Assembly (NCBI RefSeq): GCF_001866665.1
Contig: NZ_MLYO01000066.1
Location: forward strand, 16,687 to 80,686
Direction of reading: 5' to 3'
From: Streptomyces monashensis
Lineage (GTDB): Bacteria > Actinomycetota > Actinomycetes > Streptomycetales > Streptomycetaceae
DNA length: 64,000 nt
Below the pieces are notes generated by a model. That model worked only from the letters and a program-made list of their open reading frames with translations. It searched no databases and was not told where the DNA came from. Position 1 is the stretch's first letter. The number at the start of each line of letters is the position of its first letter. This document shows positions 39,816 through 47,010 of the stretch, in pieces. A program made the position numbers and the translations under genes.

Positions 39816-40244
39816 TCAGGCCAGTCGTACGACGGCCCGGGACATCCCCAGCACCTTCTGACCGCCGCTGGTCGCCGTCAGGTCCACGCGGACGGTGTTG
39901 TCGTCGAGCTTGGCCGCGACCTTGCCGCTGACCTCGATCAGGGCGCCCTTGTCGTCGTTCGGCACGACGACCGGCTTGGTGAAGCGGACGCCGTACTCCA
40001 CGACCGCGCCCGGATCCCCGGTCCAGTCGGTGACCACGCGGACCGCCTCGGCCATCGTGAACATGCCGTGCGCGATGACGTCCGGCAGCCCGACCTCCTT
40101 GGCGAACTTCTCGTTCCAGTGGATCGGGTTGAAGTCCCCGGAGGCGCCCGCGTAGCGCACGAGGGTCTCGCGGGTCACGGGGAAGGTCTGCGCCGGAAGC
40201 TCGGTGCCGACCTCGACGTCGTCGTACGCGATCTTCGCCGTCAT
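39816..40244 (-). CDS. MaoC-like (R)-hydratase subunit, HadB type
   Basis: A 142-residue hot-dog-fold hydratase. The catalytic hydratase-2 motif is complete: YAGASGDFNPIHWNEKFA with Asp and His, followed by GLPDVIAHGMFTM. It should pair with the neighbouring HadA-like subunit to form a 3-hydroxyacyl dehydratase for fatty-acid elongation or degradation. Starts 7 bases after the HadA-like gene. Confidence 0.9.
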   Translation of the reverse strand: MTAKIAYDDVEVGTELPAQTFPVTRETLVRYAGASGDFNPIHWNEKFAKEVGLPDVIAHGMFTMAEAVRVVTDWTGDPGAVVEYGVRFTKPVVVPNDDKGALIEVSGKVAAKLDDNTVRVDLTATSGGQKVLGMSRAVVRLA

Positions 40245-40251
40245 CAGGTCC

Positions 40252-40704
40252 TCACGCCTCCTCGGCCGCGCGGGCCACGAGCTTGGTCCAGGCGGTCACG
40301 ACGTGCTCGCCCGCCTCGTCGTGCACCTCACCGCGGATGTCCAGGATGTCGTTGCCCGCGAGGGACTTGATCGCCTCGATGGTGGAGGTGACCGTGAGCC
40401 GGTCGCCGGCCCGCACCGGGCGGCTGTAGGCGAACTTCTGGTCGCCGTGCACCACGCGGCTGTAGTCGAGGCCGAGCTGCGGGTCCTCGATCACCTGGCC
40501 CGCGGCCCGGAACGTGATGGAGAACACGAACGTGGGCGGGGCGATCACATCGGAATACCCGAACGCCTTCGCGGCCTCCGGATCGGTGAACGCCGGGTTG
40601 GCCTCCCCCACCGCATCGGCGAACTCACGGATCTTCTCCCGGCCCACCTCATAGGGCGCGGTGGGCGGGTAGGTCCGTCCCACGAAGGACTGGTCGAGCG
40701 CCAT
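40252..40704 (-). CDS. FAS1-like dehydratase subunit, HadA type
   Basis: A 150-residue hot-dog protein with the N-terminal dehydratase pattern (YEVGREKIREFADAVGEANP, then SDVIAPPTFVFSI). It lacks the hydratase Asp/His pair and would form the acyl-binding half of a HadAB heterodimer with the downstream MaoC-like subunit. In Streptomyces the pair sits just before rpmG and tRNA genes, as here. Confidence 0.88.
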   Translation of the reverse strand: MALDQSFVGRTYPPTAPYEVGREKIREFADAVGEANPAFTDPEAAKAFGYSDVIAPPTFVFSITFRAAGQVIEDPQLGLDYSRVVHGDQKFAYSRPVRAGDRLTVTSTIEAIKSLAGNDILDIRGEVHDEAGEHVVTAWTKLVARAAEEA

Positions 40705-40835
40705 GGCCCGGCACCTCCTGAAGTCTGCTGTGATGGCCCCAAATTAGCCGTAAACCGGCCGGGGAATGCGCGGGGGAACGACCTGGACCCGGCAAGCGGA
40801 TTCCGGATCTTCCGACCGACGGCCCGGTGAAACGA

Positions 40836-40871
40836 CGCGAGGCCGCCCCCTCGAAAGGGGACGGCCTCGCG
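40836..40871 (-). terminator. rpmG terminator
   Basis: A 15-bp stem with one mismatch (40836-40850 with 40857-40871), starting 12 bases after the rpmG stop on the minus strand. Confidence 0.8.
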
Positions 40872-40882
40872 TACGAGCCTGA

Positions 40883-41047
40883 TCAGCGCGTTTCGCGGTG
40901 CGCGGTGTGCGCGTTGCAACGCGGGCAGTGCTTCTTCATCTCCAGGCGATCCGGGTTGTTACGCCGGTTCTTCTTGGTGATGTAGTTCCGCTCCTTGCAC
41001 TCCACGCAGGCCAGCGTGATCTTCGGGCGGACGTCGGTGGCAGCCAC
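40883..41047 (-). CDS. rpmG: 50S ribosomal protein L33
   Basis: L33, 54 residues, from a GTG at 41047 with AGGAG 8 bases upstream. The product begins AATDVRPKITLACVECKERN and keeps both zinc knuckles, CVEC and CPRC, so it is the zinc-binding (C+) form. C-terminus NAHTAHRETR. In Streptomyces C+ and C- L33 copies are swapped under zinc control. Confidence 0.95.
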   Translation of the reverse strand: MAATDVRPKITLACVECKERNYITKKNRRNNPDRLEMKKHCPRCNAHTAHRETR

Positions 41048-41136
41048 GTGAGTGCTCCTAAGACGAACGGATGGACTGATTCAACGCAAAAAGAGTAGCC
41101 GATCGAAGGACCGACCCCGCAATCGGCTACTGTCAG

Positions 41137-41209
41137 TAGCGGTGACCGGACTTGAACCGGTGACACAGCGATTATGAGCCGCTTGCTCTACCGACTGAGC
41201 TACACCGCT
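41137..41209 (-). tRNA. tRNA-Met (CAT)
   Basis: A 73-base cloverleaf on the minus strand. Acceptor AGCGGTG pairs with CACCGCT; the anticodon loop is CTCATAA with anticodon CAT; the T arm is CCGGTTCAAGTCCGG. The A1-U pair with the discriminator A marks an elongator Met tRNA more than an initiator. It lies 89 bases upstream of rpmG. Confidence 0.95.
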
Positions 41210-41255
41210 GCGATGCGATCGGACCCCGCCTTTCGACAGGAACCTCTCACACCAG

Positions 41256-41328
41256 AGCCCCAAAACGGAATCGAACCGTTGACCTTCTCCTTACCATGGA
41301 GACGCTCTGCCGACTGAGCTATTGGGGC
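41256..41328 (-). tRNA. tRNA-Thr (GGT)
   Basis: A 73-base cloverleaf on the minus strand. Acceptor GCCCCAA pairs with TTGGGGC, anticodon stem TCTCC/GGAGA with loop ATGGTAA, anticodon GGT, T arm ACGGTTCGATTCCGT. It lies 46 bases upstream of tRNA-Met and is probably co-transcribed with it and rpmG. Confidence 0.95.
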
Positions 41329-41596
41329 GAGCGATGAAGACATTACACGGTCCGCCGCCGTTCACCCAAATCCGTATCCGGCGGCCCGTCCCACCCCTCA
41401 TCTCAGCCCGCGCAGCCGCCTCCTGAGCCGCAGGAGAGCCGCGGCCGCGGACCCGCGCGGGGCCTCTGTCCGTCCCGGACACCTCGCACTCGGCGCGGTG
41501 GTGACCGACTGCGCTCGGGGGCCGGGGGCACGCGCTTGTGCCCGGGTCCGCGGACTCGGGTTCCCGGGTGTGGCCGACAGTGACGAGAGGGTGCGC

Positions 41597-41670
41597 CACG
41601 CGCGCGTGGGCGTCATCTGCCCGCCGACGTCTCCCGGACACCTCGCCGTCGGGTACGGCACGCGCGCGTG
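41597..41670. repeat. Two 12-bp CACGCGCGCGTG palindromes
   Basis: Copies at 41597-41608 and 41659-41670, each followed by GGCGTC. They lie in the 552-base gap between tRNA-Thr and the amidohydrolase gene (41329-41880), which has no supportable gene; the weak open frames there have no family likeness. The gap must hold the promoters of the divergent tRNA and amidohydrolase units. Confidence 0.7.
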
Positions 41671-41880
41671 GGCGTCGTCGGGAGAGGCGGGGGCCACGCG
41701 GGCGGGCGATATCTGTACTGCCATGGGCGGACCACACCGGTACGACTATTGCGCTCCTGCGCATCCCGCGCGGCTCGCCACCCTAGGCTCGACTCGCTCT
41801 GCGTGATCTTGGGGGCAAAGCGCCCCTCGCAGACCTCACGCGAGCCCGCCCCGAGCCCCCGGCCCCGACCCTGGAGCGCG

Positions 41881-43146
41881 ATGCCCGACAGTCAGCCGCA
41901 GCCCCACCAGCCGTCGAACTTCCCGGGTTCCTCCGGGCCGTCCGAACCTGCCGCCCTGCTGTTGTGCGGGGCGCGGCTCACCGACGGCCGGACCGTGGAC
42001 GTACGGCTGGGCGGCGGGCGCATCGAGGCGGTGGGCACGACCGGCAGCCTCGCGCCGGGACCAGCCCGTACGGGCGCCACACGCCTGGATCTCAGCGGCT
42101 ATCTGCTCCTGCCGGCCCCGGCCGAACCGCACGCCCACGGCGACACCGCCCTGTCCGCCGAGCGCGCCGGGCCGGTGTCGTACGCGCCGGACGACGTCCA
42201 GCGCCGGGCGACGGAGGCGGCCCTGCTGCAACTCGGGCACGGGGCGACGGCGGTACGCGCGCACGTACGCGTAGGTGACGTTCAGGGCCTCGGTGCGTTG
42301 GGCGCGGTCCTCCAGGCGCGGCGGTCGCTGCGGGGGCTCGCGGACCTGACGACGGTGGCGACGCCGCGCCTGCTGACCGGCGCGGCCGGGGCCGACGGGC
42401 TCGCGATGCTGCGTGACGCGCTGAAGATGGGCGCCGCCGTGGTGGGCGGCTGCCCCGACCTGGACCCCGACCCCGCCGGCTACGTCGAGGCGGTCCTGGA
42501 GATGGCTTCCGAGCACGGCTGCCCGGTGGACCTGCACACGGACGCCGCCGACCCGGCCCGCCTGTCCCGGCTCGCGGCCATGGCGGGGGGCCTGCGCCCC
42601 GGCGTGACGATCGGGCCGTGCGCCGGGCTTGCGCGCCTGCCCGCCGAGGCCGCCTCCCGCGCAGCCGACCAGCTCGCGGCGGCCGGGGTCACGGTGGTGT
42701 GCCTGCCTCAGGGCGGCTGCTGCGCCACCGACCGCCGGGGCACGCCTCCGGTACGGCTGCTGCGCTCGGCCGGGGTGCGCGTGGCGGCCGGCAGCGGAGC
42801 CCTGCGCGACGTCTCCAACCCGGTCGGCCGCGGCGATCCCCTGGAGGCCGCCTATCTCCTCGCCTCCTCTCACGGCCTGCGCCCGGAGAACGCCTACGAC
42901 GCCGTGAGCGGCTCGGCCCGCGCGGTCCTGGGGCTGCCGGAGGTACGCGTGGAGGCGGGCTTCCCCGCCGACCTCCTGGCGGTGCGCGGTGACCGCCTCC
43001 CCGGTGCCCTCTCCCTGGCCTACAGCCGGATCGTGATCCACCGGGGGCGCGTGGTCGCCCGCACGAGCGCGGTCCGCGAGTACTGCAACTCAGCGGCGGC
43101 AGCGGAGCTGGGGCTGCCACGGCAGGGGCGCGGCGAACTGTCGTAG
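41881..43146 (+). CDS. Amidohydrolase-family protein (cytosine-deaminase-like)
   Basis: A 421-residue TIM-barrel hydrolase. Residues about 20-70 form the N-terminal beta sandwich. The metal motif is EPHAHGD (HxH), followed by the barrel with VDLHTDAAD (fifth-strand His region) and the late FPADLLAVRGD that closes the beta sandwich, as in cytosine-deaminase-like enzymes. Substrate unknown. The ATG at 41881 is preferred; earlier codons lie in low-likeness DNA. Some usual histidines are not evident, so activity is uncertain. Confidence 0.8.
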   Translation: MPDSQPQPHQPSNFPGSSGPSEPAALLLCGARLTDGRTVDVRLGGGRIEAVGTTGSLAPGPARTGATRLDLSGYLLLPAPAEPHAHGDTALSAERAGPVSYAPDDVQRRATEAALLQLGHGATAVRAHVRVGDVQGLGALGAVLQARRSLRGLADLTTVATPRLLTGAAGADGLAMLRDALKMGAAVVGGCPDLDPDPAGYVEAVLEMASEHGCPVDLHTDAADPARLSRLAAMAGGLRPGVTIGPCAGLARLPAEAASRAADQLAAAGVTVVCLPQGGCCATDRRGTPPVRLLRSAGVRVAAGSGALRDVSNPVGRGDPLEAAYLLASSHGLRPENAYDAVSGSARAVLGLPEVRVEAGFPADLLAVRGDRLPGALSLAYSRIVIHRGRVVARTSAVREYCNSAAAAELGLPRQGRGELS

Positions 43147-43473
43147 CAGGCACGGGGAGAGCGCGCGGCTCCTGGGCAACGCCTGCCGTGGGGCGCCGCG
43201 AGGGCGCGGGCACCGCGAAGACATGCGGAGCACGGACGCCCAGGAAGCGCGGGGCGCAGCGAACACACGTGGCGGGCGCCGAGAGAGTGGGGCGCGAGCG
43301 CTCCGAGTACGCGCGGCCTGCCGTACGTAGCTGCCGGGCGCACGGGCCCGGACGCGCGCCCCACACCGCCTGCGCACGCCCGGCGCGGGGCTGGACGCGC
43401 GAGCCCGGCGCGCTCCGGCCATGCCGGTTAACCCGTGCGGCGGATGCGCCTCTTCGGGCGTACGGTCGGAATC
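43147..43473. other. Gene-free intergenic region
   Basis: A 327-base gap between the amidohydrolase and the NAD(P)-binding gene. It is very GC-rich with scattered short CGCGCG/ACGCG runs but no perfect copy of the 10- to 12-bp palindrome. No tRNA, hairpin terminator or coding frame that I can support; it should hold the promoter of the downstream gene. Confidence 0.6.
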
Positions 43474-44130
43474 ATGCGCATTGTCATCGCTGGTGGTCAT
43501 GGTCAGATCGCGCTGCGGCTGGAGCGTCTGCTCTCCGCGCGCGGGGAAGAGGTCGCGGGGATCATCCGCAAGCCCGAGCAGGGCAACGCTCTGCGGACGG
43601 CCGGTGCCGAGCCGGTCCTGCTCAACCTGGAATCCGCCTCGGTGGAAGAGGTCGCGGCACATCTCCAGGGAGCCGACGCGGCGGTCTTCGCGGCCGGCGC
43701 GGGCCCGGGCAGCGGCACGGCCCGCAAGGAGACGGTGGACAAGGGCGCGGCGATGCTGTTCGCGGACGCGGCGGTACGCGCGGGCGTACGGCGCTTCCTG
43801 GTCGTGTCCTCGATGGGCGCGGATCCCGCGCACCAGGGCGACGACGTCTTCGACGCGTACCTGCGGGCCAAGGGCGAGGCCGACGCGTACGTGACCCGCC
43901 AGAAGGCCCTGGACTGGACGATCCTGCGCCCCGGCTCGCTGACGAACGACGCCGGTACCGGCCAGGTCCGCCTGGAGGCGCACACCGGGCGCGGGATGAT
44001 CCCGCGGGACGACGTGGCGGCCGTCCTCGCGGAGTTGGTGGACACTCCTGCGACGACCGGGCTGACGCTGGAGCTGGTCAGCGGATCGCAGCCGGTGTCC
44101 GTCGCGGTGAAATCGGTGGCCGGGAACTGA
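43474..44130 (+). CDS. NAD(P)-binding sugar-epimerase-like protein
   Basis: A 218-residue atypical short-chain dehydrogenase. The dinucleotide motif is IVIAGGHGQIALRL (residues 3-16). Residues about 110 on have RRFLVVSSMGADPAH and YLRAKGEADAYV, with the Y...K pair of the extended SDR family. Likely an oxidoreductase or NAD(P) sensor. The ATG at 43474 puts the Rossmann motif at the N-terminus. Substrate not predictable. Confidence 0.87.
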   Translation: MRIVIAGGHGQIALRLERLLSARGEEVAGIIRKPEQGNALRTAGAEPVLLNLESASVEEVAAHLQGADAAVFAAGAGPGSGTARKETVDKGAAMLFADAAVRAGVRRFLVVSSMGADPAHQGDDVFDAYLRAKGEADAYVTRQKALDWTILRPGSLTNDAGTGQVRLEAHTGRGMIPRDDVAAVLAELVDTPATTGLTLELVSGSQPVSVAVKSVAGN

Positions 44131-44240
44131 GGCGGTCCACCGGCCGTTGAACGTTCGGAGCCACCACCGACCGCCGCTCCACCGCCGCTCCACCGACCGC
44201 CACCCCGCCGCCCGCTGTCACTCCGTCAGAGGTCTCCGGG

Positions 44241-44453
44241 TCAGAACAGGGGCAGCTGCCCGGGAAACTCCGGTACGGCGTATCCGTCCAACGCCGGCTG
44301 GACCGCCCCCAGTTGTGCCTGTCGACGTGACCCGGCGCAGGAGACGAGTTCGCCGTTCTCCCGCGCCCCGGGCGGATCGTGCCGCGCGAAACGGCCCGCG
44401 ACGACGGCGATGTCGCGGCGGCAGACGGGGCAGGTTCTGCGTCGGGAGGACAT
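44241..44453 (-). CDS. Small zinc-finger-like protein
   Basis: A 70-residue protein with an N-terminal CPVC knuckle and a later SCAG cysteine; RRDIAVVAGRFARHDP and GARENGELVSCAGS are familiar from short hypothetical proteins found in and near Streptomyces integrative elements. A zinc-binding adaptor or DNA-interacting role is inferred. Followed upstream by another small gene on the same strand. Confidence 0.65.
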   Translation of the reverse strand: MSSRRRTCPVCRRDIAVVAGRFARHDPPGARENGELVSCAGSRRQAQLGAVQPALDGYAVPEFPGQLPLF

Positions 44454-44495
44454 GCCGCCAGTGTGCCCGCACGCGAGGGCGTGCGACAGCGCCGG

Positions 44496-44720
44496 TCACG
44501 TGCGGGTCTCGGCCTCCCAGCGGTCGGGCCCCACCCCGCGCCAGTCGATCAGAGGCGAGTCGGCCACCTGCTCCGGTTCCATCTCCAACCCCGCCCGGCG
44601 CAAGAACTCCACCAGGTCTCGCACGTTGTGCGCCAGGCCGAGGATCTCGCCGTCCACACGGACGCGACGACCGCCGGTCGGGGACGGCAGGTGCACGATG
44701 ATGGGTCGCTTCCCGGCCAT
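44496..44720 (-). CDS. Small conserved hypothetical protein
   Basis: A 74-residue protein from the ATG at 44720 (a start 16 codons upstream is possible). The core KRPIIVHLPSPTGGRRVRVD is followed by GEILGLAHNVRDLVEFLRRA and a Trp-rich C-terminus. This type is common in Streptomyces near element-borne regulators; its role is unknown. Same strand as the zinc-finger-like gene, 42 bases apart; divergent from the gene at 44983, with a repeat array between. Confidence 0.65.
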   Translation of the reverse strand: MAGKRPIIVHLPSPTGGRRVRVDGEILGLAHNVRDLVEFLRRAGLEMEPEQVADSPLIDWRGVGPDRWEAETRT

Positions 44721-44850
44721 GGCTCCAGCATCGTCCGCGCCACCGAACCCCGCACCCTGACCGGTCATTCCCGAACTCCCCTTCCATCGATCATGCGTTC
44801 GATTCTAGTGAAGGATGCCCAGGACGTTCTCCATCAAGCCCCCGGGCCCC

Positions 44851-44920
44851 GTGACATCGAACTTTGATCAGTGCCGTCGAAGTTTGATGATCGCGAAGTC
44901 GTGCCGCCGAAAACTGAGCA
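44851..44920. repeat. Iteron-like 20-bp direct repeats
   Basis: Three related units: 44851-44870, 44871-44890 (16 of 20 identical to the first) and, after 10 bases, 44901-44920 (14 of 20 identical to the second). The consensus is GTGnCrtCGAAnttTGAtnA. The array is in the spacer between the two divergent small genes, so it may be an operator or an iteron relic. Confidence 0.65.
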
Positions 44921-44982
44921 AGCAGGCGCACACCCCTTGAGCTGCGCACTTCTGCATGCTGCTGACCTGGCATGATGCCCCC

Positions 44983-45228
44983 ATGGAAACCAGGTTCCCA
45001 CGGGGGGCCACGCCGACCGTCGACCTCCGCCTATGGCGCTCCGACGCCATCGTGCTGTTCGACTGGCTGATGAGCACCGACCTGGACACCGTGCCGATCA
45101 CACACCCGGCTCAGAAACAGGCTCTCGCAGACCTGCTGGCGCGTTTGGAAGAGGTGGACGTTATCGAATCCACCGAGGAAGAGATCGCCGCCGCCCAGGA
45201 AGAGGTGGCCAAGGACATGGGCTGGTAG
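44983..45228 (+). CDS. Small acidic hypothetical protein
   Basis: An 81-residue acidic protein (METRFPRGATPTVDLRLW...) with a helical, Glu-rich C-terminus (ESTEEEIAAAQEEVAKDMGW). No family recognised. The ATG at 44983 is preferred over an earlier ATG in frame because the Arg-rich start fits the coding bias. It lies downstream of the 20-bp repeats. Coding potential is supported by codon use; function unknown. Confidence 0.6.
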   Translation: METRFPRGATPTVDLRLWRSDAIVLFDWLMSTDLDTVPITHPAQKQALADLLARLEEVDVIESTEEEIAAAQEEVAKDMGW

Positions 45229-45339
45229 GGCACCAGTAGCGGTCAAACGTGGATGGCACGGGCTCGCCGTCCGGCGTCACAAGCCACCCCGGGCCGCATT
45301 CCGGCGCTCCGCCGGGTCGTACATGACTACAGTGATGAA

Positions 45340-45570
45340 ATGTTCAAATCGCGCAAAGTCCATGAAGAAGACGCCTGGGACGGCATCGTCATCGACAAGA
45401 CCCGCAAGGCGCCCGACGGTTCGAACCTCTACCACTACGTCGAAGTCCGCCTCCAGGACAGCACGACCAAGAAGGCCCGCATCGACAAGGTCCTCTGGGA
45501 GTCACTTGCCATCGGCGACCGACTCGTCAAGGAAGCGGGCACCGCAACCCCGGCCAAGGCGCACCCATAA
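45340..45570 (+). CDS. Small DUF7489-like protein
   Basis: A 76-residue protein (MFKSRKVHEEDAWDGIVIDK...) with the compact beta-rich pattern YHYVEVRLQDSTTKKARIDK of short Streptomyces proteins grouped as DUF7489 (name from memory, not searched). Charge and codon bias support coding. It stands alone, 111 bases after the acidic protein gene. Function unknown. Confidence 0.6.
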   Translation: MFKSRKVHEEDAWDGIVIDKTRKAPDGSNLYHYVEVRLQDSTTKKARIDKVLWESLAIGDRLVKEAGTATPAKAHP

Positions 45571-45633
45571 CCGACAGCGGACAGGCGGCAACCGACGTCA
45601 GGGCCGGGCGAGGCACGCTGACCGGGAGAACGC

Positions 45634-45675
45634 CGAGAGCCCCGTGATCTGCTCTCACAGATCACGGGGCTCTCG
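45634..45675. terminator. Strong bidirectional terminator next to tRNA-Tyr
   Basis: A perfect 18-bp stem (45634-45651 with 45658-45675) with a 6-base loop. It lies just beyond the 3' end of tRNA-Tyr on the minus strand and downstream of the converging small gene, so it ends both. Confidence 0.88.
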
Positions 45676-45683
45676 TTCCCGTG

Positions 45684-45765
45684 TGGCGGCGCCAGGATTC
45701 GAACCTGGGAAGGCTGAGCCGGCAGATTTACAGTCTGCTCCCTTTGGCCGCTCGGGCACACCGCC
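45684..45765 (-). tRNA. tRNA-Tyr (GTA), class II
   Basis: An 82-base cloverleaf with the long variable arm of class II tRNAs. Acceptor GGCGGTG pairs with CGCCGCC, anticodon stem CAGAC/TCTGC region with loop TGTAAAT and anticodon GTA, T arm CCAGGTTCGAATCCTGG. In S. coelicolor the tRNA-Tyr next to the YajQ gene is the SLP1 integration site (from memory). No integrase is present here. Confidence 0.96.
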
Positions 45766-45991
45766 GGGTTGTGCTGCCACCGAACCCGCTTCTCGGCGGT
45801 GCTCCCTGGCAACGACGTAAACAATACCCGATGCAGGGGGGTGCTTCGCCACCCGGTTGATCTCCACCTCTCGGCTCCCGGGGTGGCTAGGCTGGTGCGG
45901 ATGCGGCCCGGTGACATGCCGGGCCCGGCGGCCGCCGCCGCGCACGCCGGCACGCACCCGATTCGCACCCCGATACAAGGAGCCACAGGAC

Positions 45992-46480
45992 ATGGCCGAC
46001 TCCAGTTTCGACATCGTCTCGAAGGTCGAGCGGCAGGAGGTCGACAACGCCCTCAACCAGGCCGCCAAGGAGATCTCGCAGCGCTACGACTTCAAGGGCG
46101 TGGGCGCCTCGATCTCGTGGTCCGGTGAGAAGATCCTCATGGAGGCGAACTCCGAGGACCGGGTGAACGCTGTCCTCGACGTCTTCCAGTCCAAGCTGGT
46201 CAAGCGCGGTATCTCGCTGAAGGCGCTGGACGCCGGCGAGCCCCAGCTGTCCGGCAAGGAGTACAAGATCTTCGCGTCGATCCAGGAGGGCATCTCCCAG
46301 GAGAACGCGAAGAAGGTGGCGAAGATCATCCGCGACGAGGGCCCGAAGGGCATCAAGGCGCAGGTCCAGGGCGAGGAGCTGCGCGTCACCTCCAAGAGCC
46401 GGGACGACCTCCAGGCCGTGATCGCGCTCCTGAAGGGCAAGGACTTCGACTTCGCGCTCCAGTTCGTGAACTACCGCTAG
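45992..46480 (+). CDS. yajQ: YajQ-family nucleotide-binding protein
   Basis: A 162-residue UPF0234/YajQ protein of two ferredoxin-like halves. The diagnostic N-terminus SFDIVSKVERQEVDNALNQA and the C-terminal FALQFVNYR are present, as is the KEISQRYDFKG element. In Xanthomonas a YajQ homologue binds cyclic di-GMP, so an effector role is possible. ATG at 45992 has AAGGAG upstream. Divergent from tRNA-Tyr. Confidence 0.95.
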   Translation: MADSSFDIVSKVERQEVDNALNQAAKEISQRYDFKGVGASISWSGEKILMEANSEDRVNAVLDVFQSKLVKRGISLKALDAGEPQLSGKEYKIFASIQEGISQENAKKVAKIIRDEGPKGIKAQVQGEELRVTSKSRDDLQAVIALLKGKDFDFALQFVNYR

Positions 46481-46511
46481 GACACCGGCGGAAACGGCGC
46501 CGACGAGCGCG

Positions 46512-46557
46512 ACGGCAGGGGTGGGCCGCCCGGTTCCGGGCGGCCCACCCCTGCCGT
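46512..46557. terminator. yajQ / membrane protein bidirectional terminator
   Basis: A perfect stem of at least 21 bp (46512-46532 with 46537-46557) with a 4-base loop. It lies between the converging yajQ and GlsB-type genes, 31 bases after the yajQ stop. Confidence 0.92.
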
Positions 46558-46589
46558 GTCCCACGGGGCCGGGTCGCGTCCCACGGCGC

Positions 46590-46856
46590 TCAGTCGCGTG
46601 AGTTCCCGAACAGGATGCGGTAGACGATCAGCAGCACCAGCGAGCCGCCGACGGCCGCGACCCAGGTGGCACCGTCGTAGAAGTTCTTGGTGATCGGGTG
46701 GTCCAGCCAGCGGGCCGAGATCCAGCCGCCGATGAACGCCCCCGCGATACCGATGAGGGTCGTACCGATGAAGCCGCCGGGGTCACGTCCCGGCAGAAGG
46801 ACCTTGGCGATGACTCCGGCCACCAGGCCGAGGATGATCCAAGCGATGATGCTCAT
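46590..46856 (-). CDS. GlsB/YeaQ/YmgE-family membrane protein
   Basis: An 88-residue membrane protein with the transglycosylase-associated (GlsB/YeaQ) pattern: MSIIAWIILGLVAGVIAKVL, a GRDPGGFIGTTLIGIAGAFIG turn and a last hydrophobic helix. These are stress-related small membrane proteins. Divergent from the APC permease, with one CACGCGCGCGTG palindrome between. Confidence 0.92.
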   Translation of the reverse strand: MSIIAWIILGLVAGVIAKVLLPGRDPGGFIGTTLIGIAGAFIGGWISARWLDHPITKNFYDGATWVAAVGGSLVLLIVYRILFGNSRD

Positions 46857-46927
46857 GCCGTGAACCTGCCCTTCCCAGCTGTCCTCGCACTGTCCGGCCG
46901 CTGAGGATCCGGTGAGGACTCGCTGCC

Positions 46928-46939
46928 CACGCGCGCGTG
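46928..46939. repeat. CACGCGCGCGTG palindrome
   Basis: One 12-bp perfect copy in the divergent spacer between the GlsB-type gene and the APC permease. Confidence 0.7.
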
Positions 46940-47010
46940 TTCGTGTCGCGTCGATGGAGAGGACGTCACGGGTCCCTCACCTGGTTGCGCCGGTCGGTAG
47001 GGTGCGGCGC

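Noticed and set aside
41498..41806. Short open frames in the gap between tRNA-Thr and the amidohydrolase
   Set aside because: Arg/Ala/Gly-rich, no homology pattern, and they contain the palindromic repeats, so they look non-coding.
43188..43440. Possible gene in the 43147-43473 gap
   Set aside because: No frame has typical codon bias with a ribosome-binding site; all candidates extend into neighbouring genes out of frame.
45684..45765. Duplicated tRNA-Tyr 3' end marking an integrated element
   Set aside because: No second copy of the T-arm and acceptor segment was found between 41 and 46 kb, so an intact element cannot be claimed.
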